From NCBI GenBank assembly GCA_018267545.1, contig JAFDYG010000438.1, positions 1 to 43,187 on the forward strand: DNA of 43,187 nucleotides. The letters run 5' to 3'. Shown here one piece after another: positions 24,124 through 35,700 of the stretch. This DNA is from Bacteroidota bacterium (GTDB lineage: Bacteria > Bacteroidota > Bacteroidia > Chitinophagales > Chitinophagaceae). Position 1 is the first letter of the stretch; every line of letters begins with the position of its first letter. The notes under the pieces were generated by a model. The model searched no databases. It had not been told where the DNA came from and worked only from the letters and a program-made list of their open reading frames with translations. A program made the translations under genes and the position numbers.

Positions 24124-24903
24124 CTATTTCGCCGCCAACTTCAGGTAGATAGGACAGTGATCACTCTGCTTTACATCCGGATAGATCTCCGCATCCTCCA
24201 AACGCTCCCGAAGCGCCTCAGTTACACTGATATAGTCGATCCGCCAGCCCTTGTTCTGCAGCCGGACGCTTGGAAAACGCTGACTCCACCAGGTATAACG
24301 GTGAGCCTCAGCATGGAACACCCTGAACCCATCCACCCATCCGCTGCCATAGAATTTGTCCATCCAGGCTTTCTCCTCCGGCAGAAATCCCGAAGAATTC
24401 TTATTTCCCTTTGGGTCGTGTATATCAATATCCTTATGCGCAATATTATAGTCGCCGCAAAGCACCATCCTCGGATATTTCTTTTTCAGCTCTTCCAGGT
24501 ATGCATGAAATTCATCCAGCCACTGGTATTTGTAGACCTGCCGCTCATCCCCCGAAGTACCCGAAGGGAAATAGGCATTGATAACCCGTATGTCGCCAAC
24601 ATCCAATTGGATGACCCTACCCTCGTCATCACTCACCTTATGTCCCGTACCATATTCTACGTGGTCCGCCTTTATCTTGCTAAATACAGCCACACCACTA
24701 TACCCCTTCTTCTGTGCAGGGAACCAATAGTCGTGGAAACCCATCTCCGAAAACAAGTGATGCGCCACATTATCCTTGTGCGCCTTTATTTCTTGTACGC
24801 AAACAATATCGGCGGGGTCTGTCTTCAACCAATCGATCAGTCCCTTGTTCATGGCAGCACGGAGTCCGTTAACATTATAGCTGACGATGCGTAATGATGA
24901 CAT
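24124..24903 (-). CDS. xth: Exodeoxyribonuclease III
   Basis: A 259-residue AP endonuclease/3' exonuclease of the exonuclease III family, acting in base-excision repair. Motifs: IVSYNVNGLRAA, the metal-binding Glu in VCVQEIKA, GDYNIAHKDIDIHDP, and the C-terminal WRIDYISV and QSDHCPIYL with catalytic Asp-His. Length matches the family. It stands alone and is transcribed away from the LOG-family gene. Confidence 0.95.
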   Translation of the reverse strand: MSSLRIVSYNVNGLRAAMNKGLIDWLKTDPADIVCVQEIKAHKDNVAHHLFSEMGFHDYWFPAQKKGYSGVAVFSKIKADHVEYGTGHKVSDDEGRVIQLDVGDIRVINAYFPSGTSGDERQVYKYQWLDEFHAYLEELKKKYPRMVLCGDYNIAHKDIDIHDPKGNKNSSGFLPEEKAWMDKFYGSGWVDGFRVFHAEAHRYTWWSQRFPSVRLQNKGWRIDYISVTEALRERLEDAEIYPDVKQSDHCPIYLKLAAK

Positions 24904-24957
24904 AATTTAATAAATTAGGGCTCCAAATTACCAATAAGTCACCACAAGCGTGTCAAT

Positions 24958-25713
24958 ATGGAAAAATTAGACCGGATTATACCAGCAGACTCCAAAGAAG
25001 CCCAATTCCTCGAAGGCCCCAAGAGCCGCATGTACGAGCTCAGCTTCGCCCTGAAAGTCTTTCGTGAATTTATCAAAGGCTTCCGCACCCTTCACTTCGT
25101 CGGGCCCTGCGTGACCGTCTTTGGCTCGGCCCGCTTCAAGGAAGACCACGAGTATTACCAAGCGGCGCGCGAGATGGGCCGCCAGATCGCCGCCCTCGGC
25201 CTCACCACCATGACCGGCGGCGGCCCCGGGACCATGGAAGCCGCCAACCGCGGCGCCTTCGAGCAAGGCGGCGCCTCCGTCGGTTGTAATATCAAGCTCC
25301 CCTTCGAGCAAAAACCCAATCCATACGTCCAGACTTCCATCACCTTCGAACACTTCTTCACTCGAAAGGTGATGCTGGTTAAGTATTCATACGCCTTTGT
25401 TATCATGCCTGGCGGTTTCGGCACCATGGACGAGTTCTTCGAGACGCTGACCCTGGTACAAACCAAGACCCTCGTTCGCTTCCCGATCGTCCTGTTCGGC
25501 AAGGAATACTATCAGCCCCTCTTTGACTATATGGAATACATGGCGAAGGAAGGAACCATTTCAAAGGAAGACATGGCCCTCGTCCTGCTTACCGACAGCA
25601 TCGCCGAAGCGGCCAATCACATCGATAAATTTATAAAAACGAATTACAAGCACGCGCCTCGCAAACGCATGTGGTGGTTGTTTGAAAAATACAAAAGAGT
25701 AAAAACGGCCTAA
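24958..25713 (+). CDS. LOG/TIGR00730-family Rossmann protein
   Basis: A 251-residue protein of the lysine-decarboxylase-like LOG family. Both signature motifs are present: GGGPGTMEAAN (about residues 84-94) and PGGFGTMDE (151-159). Family members with these motifs cleave cytokinin-type nucleoside 5'-monophosphates to a base and ribose phosphate; bacterial members often have broader nucleotide-phosphoribohydrolase activity. Substrate here is unknown. It has a longer N-terminus (about 50 residues) than the shortest LOG proteins. Confidence 0.88.
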   Translation: MEKLDRIIPADSKEAQFLEGPKSRMYELSFALKVFREFIKGFRTLHFVGPCVTVFGSARFKEDHEYYQAAREMGRQIAALGLTTMTGGGPGTMEAANRGAFEQGGASVGCNIKLPFEQKPNPYVQTSITFEHFFTRKVMLVKYSYAFVIMPGGFGTMDEFFETLTLVQTKTLVRFPIVLFGKEYYQPLFDYMEYMAKEGTISKEDMALVLLTDSIAEAANHIDKFIKTNYKHAPRKRMWWLFEKYKRVKTA

Positions 25714-25729
25714 AGACCGCGCGGCCTAA

Positions 25730-26575
25730 CTATTTCTTCCACCAGCAGGAAGTCGGAATCACAACCCCGAGGTTCAAAATCATCTCATAGGTGCCAAAAG
25801 CCTGGCGAGCCTTTCCCTGATAGACTTTCAGACCGGAATAGCGCGCATAGTCAAGCTTATTGCAATATTCCAGATAGACGACATGGAAGAACGTCGCACG
25901 CAGCGCCCCTTCGAAACCCGTATTCCAACCGCCAAGCTGGAAGCCCGGCTTGGGATTCTCATCCCCAAACAGCTTATTCTGTACGTGTGGAATGACCGGC
26001 CCTACGCCAAACTTACCCAGGAAGTCTACCTTGACCTTTTCGTCCTTGGTCTTCAGCAGGTGCCAGCGCTTGGTGACGTTGAAGAGCAGGAAGTTTGCCC
26101 CGTTATTGAGATAGTAATAAAAACCGTTTGCTTCATTAAAGGCAACAGCCGTATCTACTGCATGGTTGTTCAACCGGCCTTTTACCCGAGCTGTTTGATC
26201 TTCGATGATATACTTGGTATGGTCGAAGTTGATTTCGAATCCCCAGCCATGCTCCTCATCCAGCAAAAAGCCAAGCCGGTAATTGTATTGAGGAATGCTC
26301 AGGGCCTTGCTAAACAGCCCTTCATCCCAGCCCGGGTGGTCATGGGCTTTTACGCCCTTCATGACATAGTCGTTTCCAAGTGAAGGCTGAGAGACGTGTA
26401 GGTTGCTATGGGTATACCACTCTTTGTTATACCCCCAGGAGAGATAGACTTCCTTTATAAACTTCTTCTTCTTTTTAGGAGTTTCCTGCTTAGGCGCTTC
26501 TTGGGCGTTAACAAAAAAAGGAATGCTAAATGTTAATGCTAAAGCCGAACAAAGGCCGATCAATTTTTTTCTCAT
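25730..26575 (-). CDS. Predicted secreted/outer-membrane beta-barrel protein
   Basis: A 281-residue protein with a Sec signal peptide (MRKKLIGLCSALALTFSI to VNAQ, about 1-24), then a Lys-rich stretch (PKKKKKF) and alternating hydrophobic strands rich in aromatic residues (EVYLSWGYNKEWYTHSNLHV, GFYYYLNNGANFLLFNVTKRW), as in small outer-membrane barrels. I do not recognise the family. The frame is open to 26671, overlapping metH, but the ATG at 26575 gives a signal peptide and lies after an exact promoter box. The C-terminus ends in VIPTSCWWKK and lacks the usual terminal aromatic. Confidence 0.75.
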   Translation of the reverse strand: MRKKLIGLCSALALTFSIPFFVNAQEAPKQETPKKKKKFIKEVYLSWGYNKEWYTHSNLHVSQPSLGNDYVMKGVKAHDHPGWDEGLFSKALSIPQYNYRLGFLLDEEHGWGFEINFDHTKYIIEDQTARVKGRLNNHAVDTAVAFNEANGFYYYLNNGANFLLFNVTKRWHLLKTKDEKVKVDFLGKFGVGPVIPHVQNKLFGDENPKPGFQLGGWNTGFEGALRATFFHVVYLEYCNKLDYARYSGLKVYQGKARQAFGTYEMILNLGVVIPTSCWWKK

Positions 26576-26584
26576 AATTCTGGT

Positions 26585-26626
26585 CCGTTGCATGTCAAAT
26601 AAAGCCTGTTTGCAACGGCAAAAATA
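26585..26626 (-). promoter_or_regulatory. Predicted -7 box and 5'-end hairpin of the barrel gene
   Basis: Exact TATTTTTG on the minus strand (26626-26619), without a clear TTG -33. Just after it, CCGTTGCA and TGCAACGG (26618-26611 and 26592-26585) form a perfect eight-base stem with an 18-base loop, so the mRNA would begin with a hairpin. Confidence 0.5.
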
Positions 26627-26637
26627 CCTAAAAATCA

Positions 26638-29346
<2,709 letters not shown>

Positions 29347-29370
29347 TTTAGTATCGGGTATCTTTTAGTT

Positions 29371-30396
29371 TTAAACAAGTTCCGTTTCAACGACGGGCAG
29401 CGGCCTCGGCTTGATGGAAGCCACGTGCTCGGCGATATGTTTGATATGGTCGGGCGTCGTGCCGCAGCATCCGCCTACGATATTGACAAATCCCTTCTCG
29501 GCCCATTCTTCGATAAAGTGAGCCGTCTGTTCGGGAAGCTCGTCGTATTCACCCATAGCATTGGGAAGACCCGCGTTCGGATATGCCGAGGTGAAACAAG
29601 CCGAGATCTGGCTCAGCTCTTCGATATGCGGCCGCATTTCCGCGGCGCCAAGTGCGCAGTTGAGGCCGATACTAAGCGGCTTGGCGTGCATGACGGAAAC
29701 GTAGAAGGCTTCAAGCGTTTGTCCGCTAAGCGTTCTGCCGCTGGCGTCGGTGATCGTCCCACTGATCAAAATGGGAAGCTCGGTCTGCTTCGTATCCCGG
29801 AAATATTTCTTGATGGCGAAGATGGCCGCCTTTGCATTCAGTGTGTCGAAGATCGTCTCGACCAGGAGCAGATCGGCGCCCCCATCGACAAGGCCCTTTA
29901 CCTGTTCATAATAAGCATCACTCACCTCGTCGAAGGTAACCGACCGGAAACCGGGGTTGTTGACATCCGGAGACAAAGACAACGTCTTGCTCATCGGGCC
30001 GATGGCGCCGGCGACAAAACGGGGCTTTTCCGGATTGCGGGAGGTATAATCCAGAGCCGCCTTCTTAGCCAGACGCGCAGCAGCCACGTTTAGCTCATAG
30101 GAAAGCTCCTCCATCTGATAATCCGCGAGGCTCACCCGCTGGGAGTTAAAAGTATTCGTTTCGATAATGTCGGCTCCTGCTTCCAGGTACTCTCTGTGAA
30201 TACCCTCTATAACATCGGGTCGTGTAAGTACTAACAGGTCGTTATTACCCTTTACGTCTATATGCCAATCCTTAAAGCGCTCACCGCGATAGTCCGCTTC
30301 TTCCAGCTTATGCCGCTGGATCATGGTTCCCATCGCTCCATCGATGATGAGTATGCTTTTTTTCAGCCGGTCTTCGATGACTTTACGTACGTCCAT
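29371..30396 (-). CDS. metH: Methionine synthase, homocysteine-binding part (split MetH)
   Basis: A 341-residue protein equal to the N-terminal homocysteine S-methyltransferase domain of MetH. Zinc-binding cysteines are intact: Cys247 in LNCALG and Cys310-Cys311 in GGCCGTTP. It begins [13 protein letters not shown] after a short lead and ends at the point where the pterin domain would begin in full-length MetH. The ATG at 30396 is chosen because AAGGAG lies five bases upstream, an unusually good Shine-Dalgarno for this genome; a longer TTG-initiated frame to 30441 would translate through the regulatory hairpin. The second metH gene follows after 24 bases, so the two are co-transcribed. Confidence 0.94.
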   Translation of the reverse strand: MDVRKVIEDRLKKSILIIDGAMGTMIQRHKLEEADYRGERFKDWHIDVKGNNDLLVLTRPDVIEGIHREYLEAGADIIETNTFNSQRVSLADYQMEELSYELNVAAARLAKKAALDYTSRNPEKPRFVAGAIGPMSKTLSLSPDVNNPGFRSVTFDEVSDAYYEQVKGLVDGGADLLLVETIFDTLNAKAAIFAIKKYFRDTKQTELPILISGTITDASGRTLSGQTLEAFYVSVMHAKPLSIGLNCALGAAEMRPHIEELSQISACFTSAYPNAGLPNAMGEYDELPEQTAHFIEEWAEKGFVNIVGGCCGTTPDHIKHIAEHVASIKPRPLPVVETELV

Positions 30397-30607
30397 AGTT
30401 ACTCCTTTTTCCTCCCCGCAAGGAGGCTTTTGATTTTTCAAAATCCCGGAAACAATAACGCGATTTCGCCCAATAAATTTTCTGAACTGTTGATAACGAG
30501 GGAAATAACCAGGTAAGAATAGAATTATTTCAGACGTTTATTAGTTCAGTTTTTCGCGCCGGTCTCGGCCGCACAGGCTGAACAATAAACAAATCCGCCT
30601 GTACAGA
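30397..30607 (-). promoter_or_regulatory. Structured metH leader, candidate riboswitch
   Basis: A leader of about 211 bases without any ATG. On the minus strand, GTTTATTGTTCAG (30590-30578) pairs with CTGAACTAATAAAC (30549-30536) through 13 base pairs with one bulge. It encloses a GCCG-AGAC-CGGC hairpin (30569-30558). Alternatives exist: GTACAGGC (30604-30597) with GCCTGTGC, whose loop would hold the first arm, and a second GTTCAG (30487-30482) that competes for the CTGAAC arm. At the 3' end CCTCCTT (30426-30420) can pair with GGGGAGG or with the Shine-Dalgarno AAGGAG (30407-30402). It matches no S-box, SAM-II or cobalamin consensus that I can recall. Confidence 0.5.
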
Positions 30608-30610
30608 GTG

Positions 30611-30640
30611 CAAATTTACAGAAAAATTCTCTACAAACAA
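30611..30640 (-). promoter_or_regulatory. Predicted promoter of the metH operon
   Basis: Exact TAAATTTG on the minus strand (30618-30611), 19-base spacer, TTG at 30640-30638, directly after the recR stop. Confidence 0.65.
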
Positions 30641-30654
30641 GGTCGTATAGCTGA

Positions 30655-31275
30655 CTAGCCCCCCGTCCGATAGCTTTCTACCGGCAGCCGGTTCGTTATG
30701 CTCCTCGCCAAAGTCATCTCATCCGCATACTCCAGCTCCCCGCCAAAGGCAATCCCTCTGGCGATCGTCGTAATCTTCACCGGAGTATCCTGCAGCTTCT
30801 TTTGAATATAGTAGATCGTCGTATCCCCTTGAATCGTCGGATTCAATGCAAAGATCAGCTCCTGCGTGTGCTCCTTCCGGACCCGGTTGACTAATGACTC
30901 CACGTTCAGCTGGTCCGGCCCGACTCCATCCAACGGAGAGATAATCCCCCCTAGCACGTGATAGGTCCCGCTGTATTGCTGGGTACTTTCGATGGCAATG
31001 ACTTCCCGAAGGCTCTCTACCACACAGATCAGCTCTTGTTTACGAAGGGAATTGGCGCAGATGGAACAGATATCGCCATCCGCCACATTGTGACAGCGCT
31101 GGCAGAATTTTATCTCCTGCCGCATCCTGATCAACGCCTCGCCGAAGCCTTGCACATTTCCGGCGTCCATCTTCAGCATGTGCAGGACCAGCCGGAGGGC
31201 TGTCTTCTTCCCGATACCCGGTAATTTGGCAAATTCGCTGACCGCGCTCTCAAGTAAACTGGAGGAAAATTGCAT
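30655..31275 (-). CDS. recR: Recombination protein RecR
   Basis: A 206-residue protein, normal for RecR, which acts with RecF and RecO to load RecA at gaps. Features in order: helix-hairpin-helix (FAKLPGIGKKTALRLVLHML), a four-cysteine zinc finger (CQRC with CSIC), and a Toprim domain (about 75-170, ICVVESLREVIAIE) with the RIARGIAFGGELEYAD-like C-terminal motif (ARGIAFGGELEYADE). Its start lies four bases after an exact -7 box, predicting a leaderless mRNA. Confidence 0.96.
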   Translation of the reverse strand: MQFSSSLLESAVSEFAKLPGIGKKTALRLVLHMLKMDAGNVQGFGEALIRMRQEIKFCQRCHNVADGDICSICANSLRKQELICVVESLREVIAIESTQQYSGTYHVLGGIISPLDGVGPDQLNVESLVNRVRKEHTQELIFALNPTIQGDTTIYYIQKKLQDTPVKITTIARGIAFGGELEYADEMTLARSITNRLPVESYRTGG

Positions 31276-31279
31276 TCTG

Positions 31280-31287
31280 CAAAGGTA
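31280..31287 (-). promoter_or_regulatory. Predicted -7 box of recR (leaderless)
   Basis: Exact TACCTTTG on the minus strand, four bases before the recR ATG at 31275, the same spacing as at pdxH and the helicase gene. A TTG at the usual -33 distance is not clear. Confidence 0.5.
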
Positions 31288-31291
31288 CGCC

Positions 31292-32734
31292 CTATAGACT
31301 AAAATCTAGATCATTGTCCCAATTTGCCTTCACCGTCAGCTTACGCGAAACGGGCGCCACGACCTCCGGCTGCCGCTTTTTCTCGAAGAATTGCCCGGTA
31401 TCCCAGGTCAGGTTTCCATTGGTGTCGTAAAGGATACGCATTTCATATTCTCCTGGCGGAAACAACAGCTTCCTTACTTCCCGCCGGGCATTGAAAGGAA
31501 ATGAGAATTTTACCACGTCCGACTGTACGAGCTGCAGGACCGGATGGCGGGATAGATTGATATTCAAGACCCTAACCCGGATTTCGCCATAGTCGATGTC
31601 CTTCTTTGTGCGGAAGCTGACGGTATCGTCCTTCAACAGCTTCCTGCCGGCCGAATCCTGACCAAAAGTCTTGGGTATAATAAGGTTAAACTTGGTGTCG
31701 GTAGGCCAGGCGTATACCAGCGAGACGATTTTATTGGTGGTATCCCGGGCGTAGCGGTATCTCCGCACGTCGATATCCCGGAAATACTCGTCGGTAAATC
31801 TCAACTGGGTAGAGTCGAAGACCTTCAGCCCCGTCGCAAAAGTGATCCGGAAGGTATCCAGCACGTCGAACTGATTATTCGCGACATTCGTCTGAAGCTG
31901 CAGCCGCCGATCCCTCTCTCGGTCCCTGGCCGTAGTCCTCCGGTTGGCAGGAGCCGGTGCCGCGGTTGTAGTGGTCTTGGGCTTGCTATCCGCCGCCTCC
32001 GTATAGGCATAAAGGGTAATTGGATTGGTGCTTTCTTTGATATCTACCGGCGCATCCGCAAAGGCAAAGAGCTGTGCCTTGGACAGGTACTTATGCGTGC
32101 CTCCTTCGTCCTTCATGGCATAGACGGCATAAGACCCCGGCTGGATATTCCGGAAAGCAAACTGGCCGGTGCTGTCCACCCGGGCCATATAACGCGGCCG
32201 GTCCTTGGCCACGGTCGAATCCTCGAATTTGGTATGCAGCACGACGATCAGGGTGCTGTCCGCCTTACCCGTAACCGCAATCAATACCTTTCCGGTGAAT
32301 GTCCCCTGGTCGATATGATCGCCCGTGGAGAAGGTATAGGAAAAATCACGCAGGATATTCCCCTCGTTATAATCCCGTATCGACTTGCCGAAATTCAGCG
32401 TATAGGTAGTATTGGGCTGGAGCGTATCCTTCATCTTCACCGTCAGCACCCGCAGCTTCGAATCCACGATGGGGTCTATTTTCTGAACAGGAGAGACGAT
32501 CAGCTCCGTCCGGATATCCTTCGGGTCGATGTATTCGTCGAAGGTAAAGACGATCTTATTGGTGGTAACCCGCTTGGCCGTATCGTTCGGGGTCACGAAC
32601 AGCAGCCTGGGAGGCAGGGTATCCCTCGGGCCGCCCGTCGGGGGGATGATATTGGCACAGCCGGTATGACCGATGGCGCCGATGACCAGAAGAGCATAAA
32701 GGGAAAAAAACAATAGACCGTTTCGAAGCTTCAT
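31292..32734 (-). CDS. Ig-like (Big_5) domain lipoprotein
   Basis: A 480-residue lipoprotein: signal peptide with lipobox ending GHTGC (Cys26), then PPTGGPRDTLPPRL, the usual opening of Big_5-type proteins of Bacteroidota. The first Ig-like domain (about 35-140) has the motif TNKIVFTFDEYIDPKD; later regions hold beta-sandwich-like strands (FRNIQPGSYAVYAMKDEGG) and a low-complexity Arg/Ala/Thr linker (about 255-275). The ending GEYEMRILYDTNGNLTWDTG is also typical. Probably anchored in the outer membrane or surface; function unknown. A TATTTTTA box (32746-32739, one mismatch) lies four bases before the ATG. Confidence 0.85.
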   Translation of the reverse strand: MKLRNGLLFFSLYALLVIGAIGHTGCANIIPPTGGPRDTLPPRLLFVTPNDTAKRVTTNKIVFTFDEYIDPKDIRTELIVSPVQKIDPIVDSKLRVLTVKMKDTLQPNTTYTLNFGKSIRDYNEGNILRDFSYTFSTGDHIDQGTFTGKVLIAVTGKADSTLIVVLHTKFEDSTVAKDRPRYMARVDSTGQFAFRNIQPGSYAVYAMKDEGGTHKYLSKAQLFAFADAPVDIKESTNPITLYAYTEAADSKPKTTTTAAPAPANRRTTARDRERDRRLQLQTNVANNQFDVLDTFRITFATGLKVFDSTQLRFTDEYFRDIDVRRYRYARDTTNKIVSLVYAWPTDTKFNLIIPKTFGQDSAGRKLLKDDTVSFRTKKDIDYGEIRVRVLNINLSRHPVLQLVQSDVVKFSFPFNARREVRKLLFPPGEYEMRILYDTNGNLTWDTGQFFEKKRQPEVVAPVSRKLTVKANWDNDLDFSL

Positions 32735-32781
32735 TTTGTAAAAATAAATTGTTTCAGCGGATAGCCCTTCCTAATAATCCC

Positions 32782-35700
32782 TTAAATCTCCTCGCCCTCC
32801 TCCTCGCTCACCTCATGCAATGCAATAGCCAGGTTATTGGTCTTGACGAAATTACACCAATGACAGTCAGCGTCACCGCAGCCCGTATAGAACTCACGGT
32901 TTTGAATCTTCTGCCAGGTGTCGATGATCTGCTGCGTCACCGTCGTAATATCCTCCGGCGTGATCACGATCTTTATTTTCCGGTATTCTTTCTTCTTATC
33001 GGGCTCCACAAAGTCGAACTCGGTGCTCGTCACCTTCCAGTCCTTCTGCTCGTAGCTATCCACGAGAACCTTATAGAAAACAGCCTGCCGCCAGTAGTCC
33101 CCGCCGTTAGGATGCTTGCCATTGGGCGGTACGAGCTTGTCCCTGGCCTTGTCGACATCCCCGGTCTTGTAGTCCACGACATTGACCTCCTTACCCTGGA
33201 ACTCTAGCTTGTCCAGCTTCCCCTTGAGTGGAACGCCCCGGACCACGACGTTACGGATATTCCTTTCTACCGTGACAATCTTATTCCATTGATGGATGTA
33301 TTTGTCGTAGTAGTTGGCCAGAACCTCCAGTCCATACTCCATCCTCCTCGCGAAAGCTTCCCGGGTAAATATCTCCCGGTGTCTCCGCATATACCACTGG
33401 AAGTCGCTCAGCATCTCCTCCTTGGAAGGAAACTCTTCCGCGGCGTGTGCCTTCATCTTCTCAAAAAGACGCTGCAGGGCGAAATGCACGGCGCTTCCGA
33501 ATTCCGTATTCTCGTTCTTGGGCGAAGGAATCCGCACCAGGTTGCGATAATAAAATTCCAGCGGGCACTTGAGATAGTTGTTCAGGGCCGTGACGTTCAT
33601 TACGAACTTCTCCAGCATCCGGCTGATAAAGTCTTCTTCCGCTGCTTGTATCTCGGGAGCGACGCTATCGCTGAAAGGCAGGGCGTCGAATTCTGCCTGT
33701 TCCTCCGCTGGGATCGTGATCTTCTCGACGGGCAGCGTATGCTCTTCCTGGATCTCGGCGATAAAAACCGAGGGTTCCAGCTCCTTCCCATCGTCACGAT
33801 ACCTCGACCAGGAGATAAACAGGTGTTGTTCCACCCGCGTCAGGGCTACATAGAATAACCGGCGCAGCTCCTCTTCTTCCCGGGCTCCGGTGTCACCCGC
33901 TTCGGTCCGGCTAAACAAGGTATCCGGATATTTATAACCGCCGCCGGGCTTCCGTTTCTTCTCCCAGGTAGCGGCATTACAGCCGGCGAAGAAAACATAT
34001 TCGAACTCGAGCCCCTTGGAACCATGGGCTGTGAGGAGATTGACCGCCTTATCGCTTCCCGATACCTGTACCAATGGAAGAGAGATGCTATTGTCCTTCA
34101 TCAGGTCGGTCATCTGTATAAGCTGTTCCAGATTCAGGTCGGGATTGCGCCGCGACTCTTCCTTGACGAAGTCGAAGAGGGCTGTCAGCACCTGCATCAG
34201 CCAGATCTTGTCGGGACTTTGCATGATATAGGCGAGGATGCCAGCCTCTCGTATACAGTTCTCGAAGAGGGCCTGCAGGGTAGTATTGGGGACGTCGCCG
34301 ATCAGTTTTTCCAGCGCCTTGCCGGCCTTCTTCAGTCCTTCGGGCAGACCCGCGTCGAAGAGGTCCCTGGCCGGCCTTGTAGCTTTCTCGTATAGGAGAC
34401 GGCGGATCGAAGTCTTTTGGTCGCTGAACTGCTTGTCCGCCACTTCGACGGACAGCTTGGCGATTTCTATCGGAGCGATGCCGAAGAACCCGAAGTGCAC
34501 GATCTCCAACAGCAACTCGTCTCCACCATATGGGGCGTCGTGCTCTCGCGCCAGGTAACGCAGCAGCAGCAGGATCTTGTGGGCGAGCGGAATGTCGAAC
34601 AGATCCAGGTTACGTTTGCTGTATGCGGATATCCGCTTCAGCTGGAGGAACCTCGCCAGCTCCTCGCCGTACTTGTTCTCTTTGTAAATGATGGCGATTC
34701 GGCCCGGCGTGACGCCATTCGCCAATAGCTGCTCGATCTGCAGCGTAATATTGGTCATCTCCTGTCTGGGACTCAGGTACTCCATTAATCGGGGAGGGTA
34801 GTGGAGCTTGCTGATCAGTGGATGACTGGACAAGAGATTTTTGGAAAGACCCGGGATCTGTTTGACTAATCGTTCCTGATTCCGGTCGATCAATGTCCTG
34901 GATATATCCAGGACCGGCTGCGTGGACCGGTAGTTGTTGGTCAGGACGACCGTAAGCAGGTCCTTTTGATACTGATGGGCGAACTCCAGCATATTCTCTA
35001 CGTTGGCGCCCTGGAAACGATAGATACTCTGGTCGTCGTCGCCCACGACAAATACGTTGGGCTGCTCCCAGTAGGTAATAAGGAGACTGACCAGCTTATT
35101 CTGGGTCCCGCTGGTATCCTGGTATTCGTCTACCAGGATATATTGATACCGCTCCTGATAGGACGAGAGCAGCGCCTTATTGCTTTCAAACGCCCGGATC
35201 ACCCAGTTGATCATGTCGTCGAAATCATAGCGGTTGTTTTTTCGCATGAGGGCCTGAAAGGGCTCGAATTCATTTACCGCCGCCCTGAGCTTCTCCATCC
35301 GCTCCTGCTCCTCCGCGATCTTATCCGTCCGCACGTCCCCTTTCTTGAATTCCTTGGTGGCGCGCTTGGCGATAAATTCCTCCCGGTTTGGCAGATCGGC
35401 AAGAAATTGGTCGATCTTCTGGTTGATAAAGGCCGGGCTCCAGTCTTCCCGCTTCATCGTCGAGAAGAGACTTTGGAGGTTACGCATCTCGAAATAAACG
35501 TCCCCCCGGTACCGCTTCAACGGATGGTTCTTGGGGAAGCTATCGATCAGATTTTTAAAGAGTTGTATCCGCTCCAGGTCCGATATGGGGTCCAGGGCGG
35601 TCGTTTCGAAAAGGGGCAGGTTCTCCTGGATGATATCGTTACAAAAGCCGTGGAAAGTAGAGACATTGACCTTATACGCATCGGGTCCGATAAAGGAAAG

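Noticed and set aside
30558-30569. GCCGAGACCGGC resembling the B12 box of cobalamin riboswitches
   Set aside because: The rest of the cobalamin riboswitch core is absent and there are too few bases upstream to hold it; the likeness comes from a simple GC hairpin.
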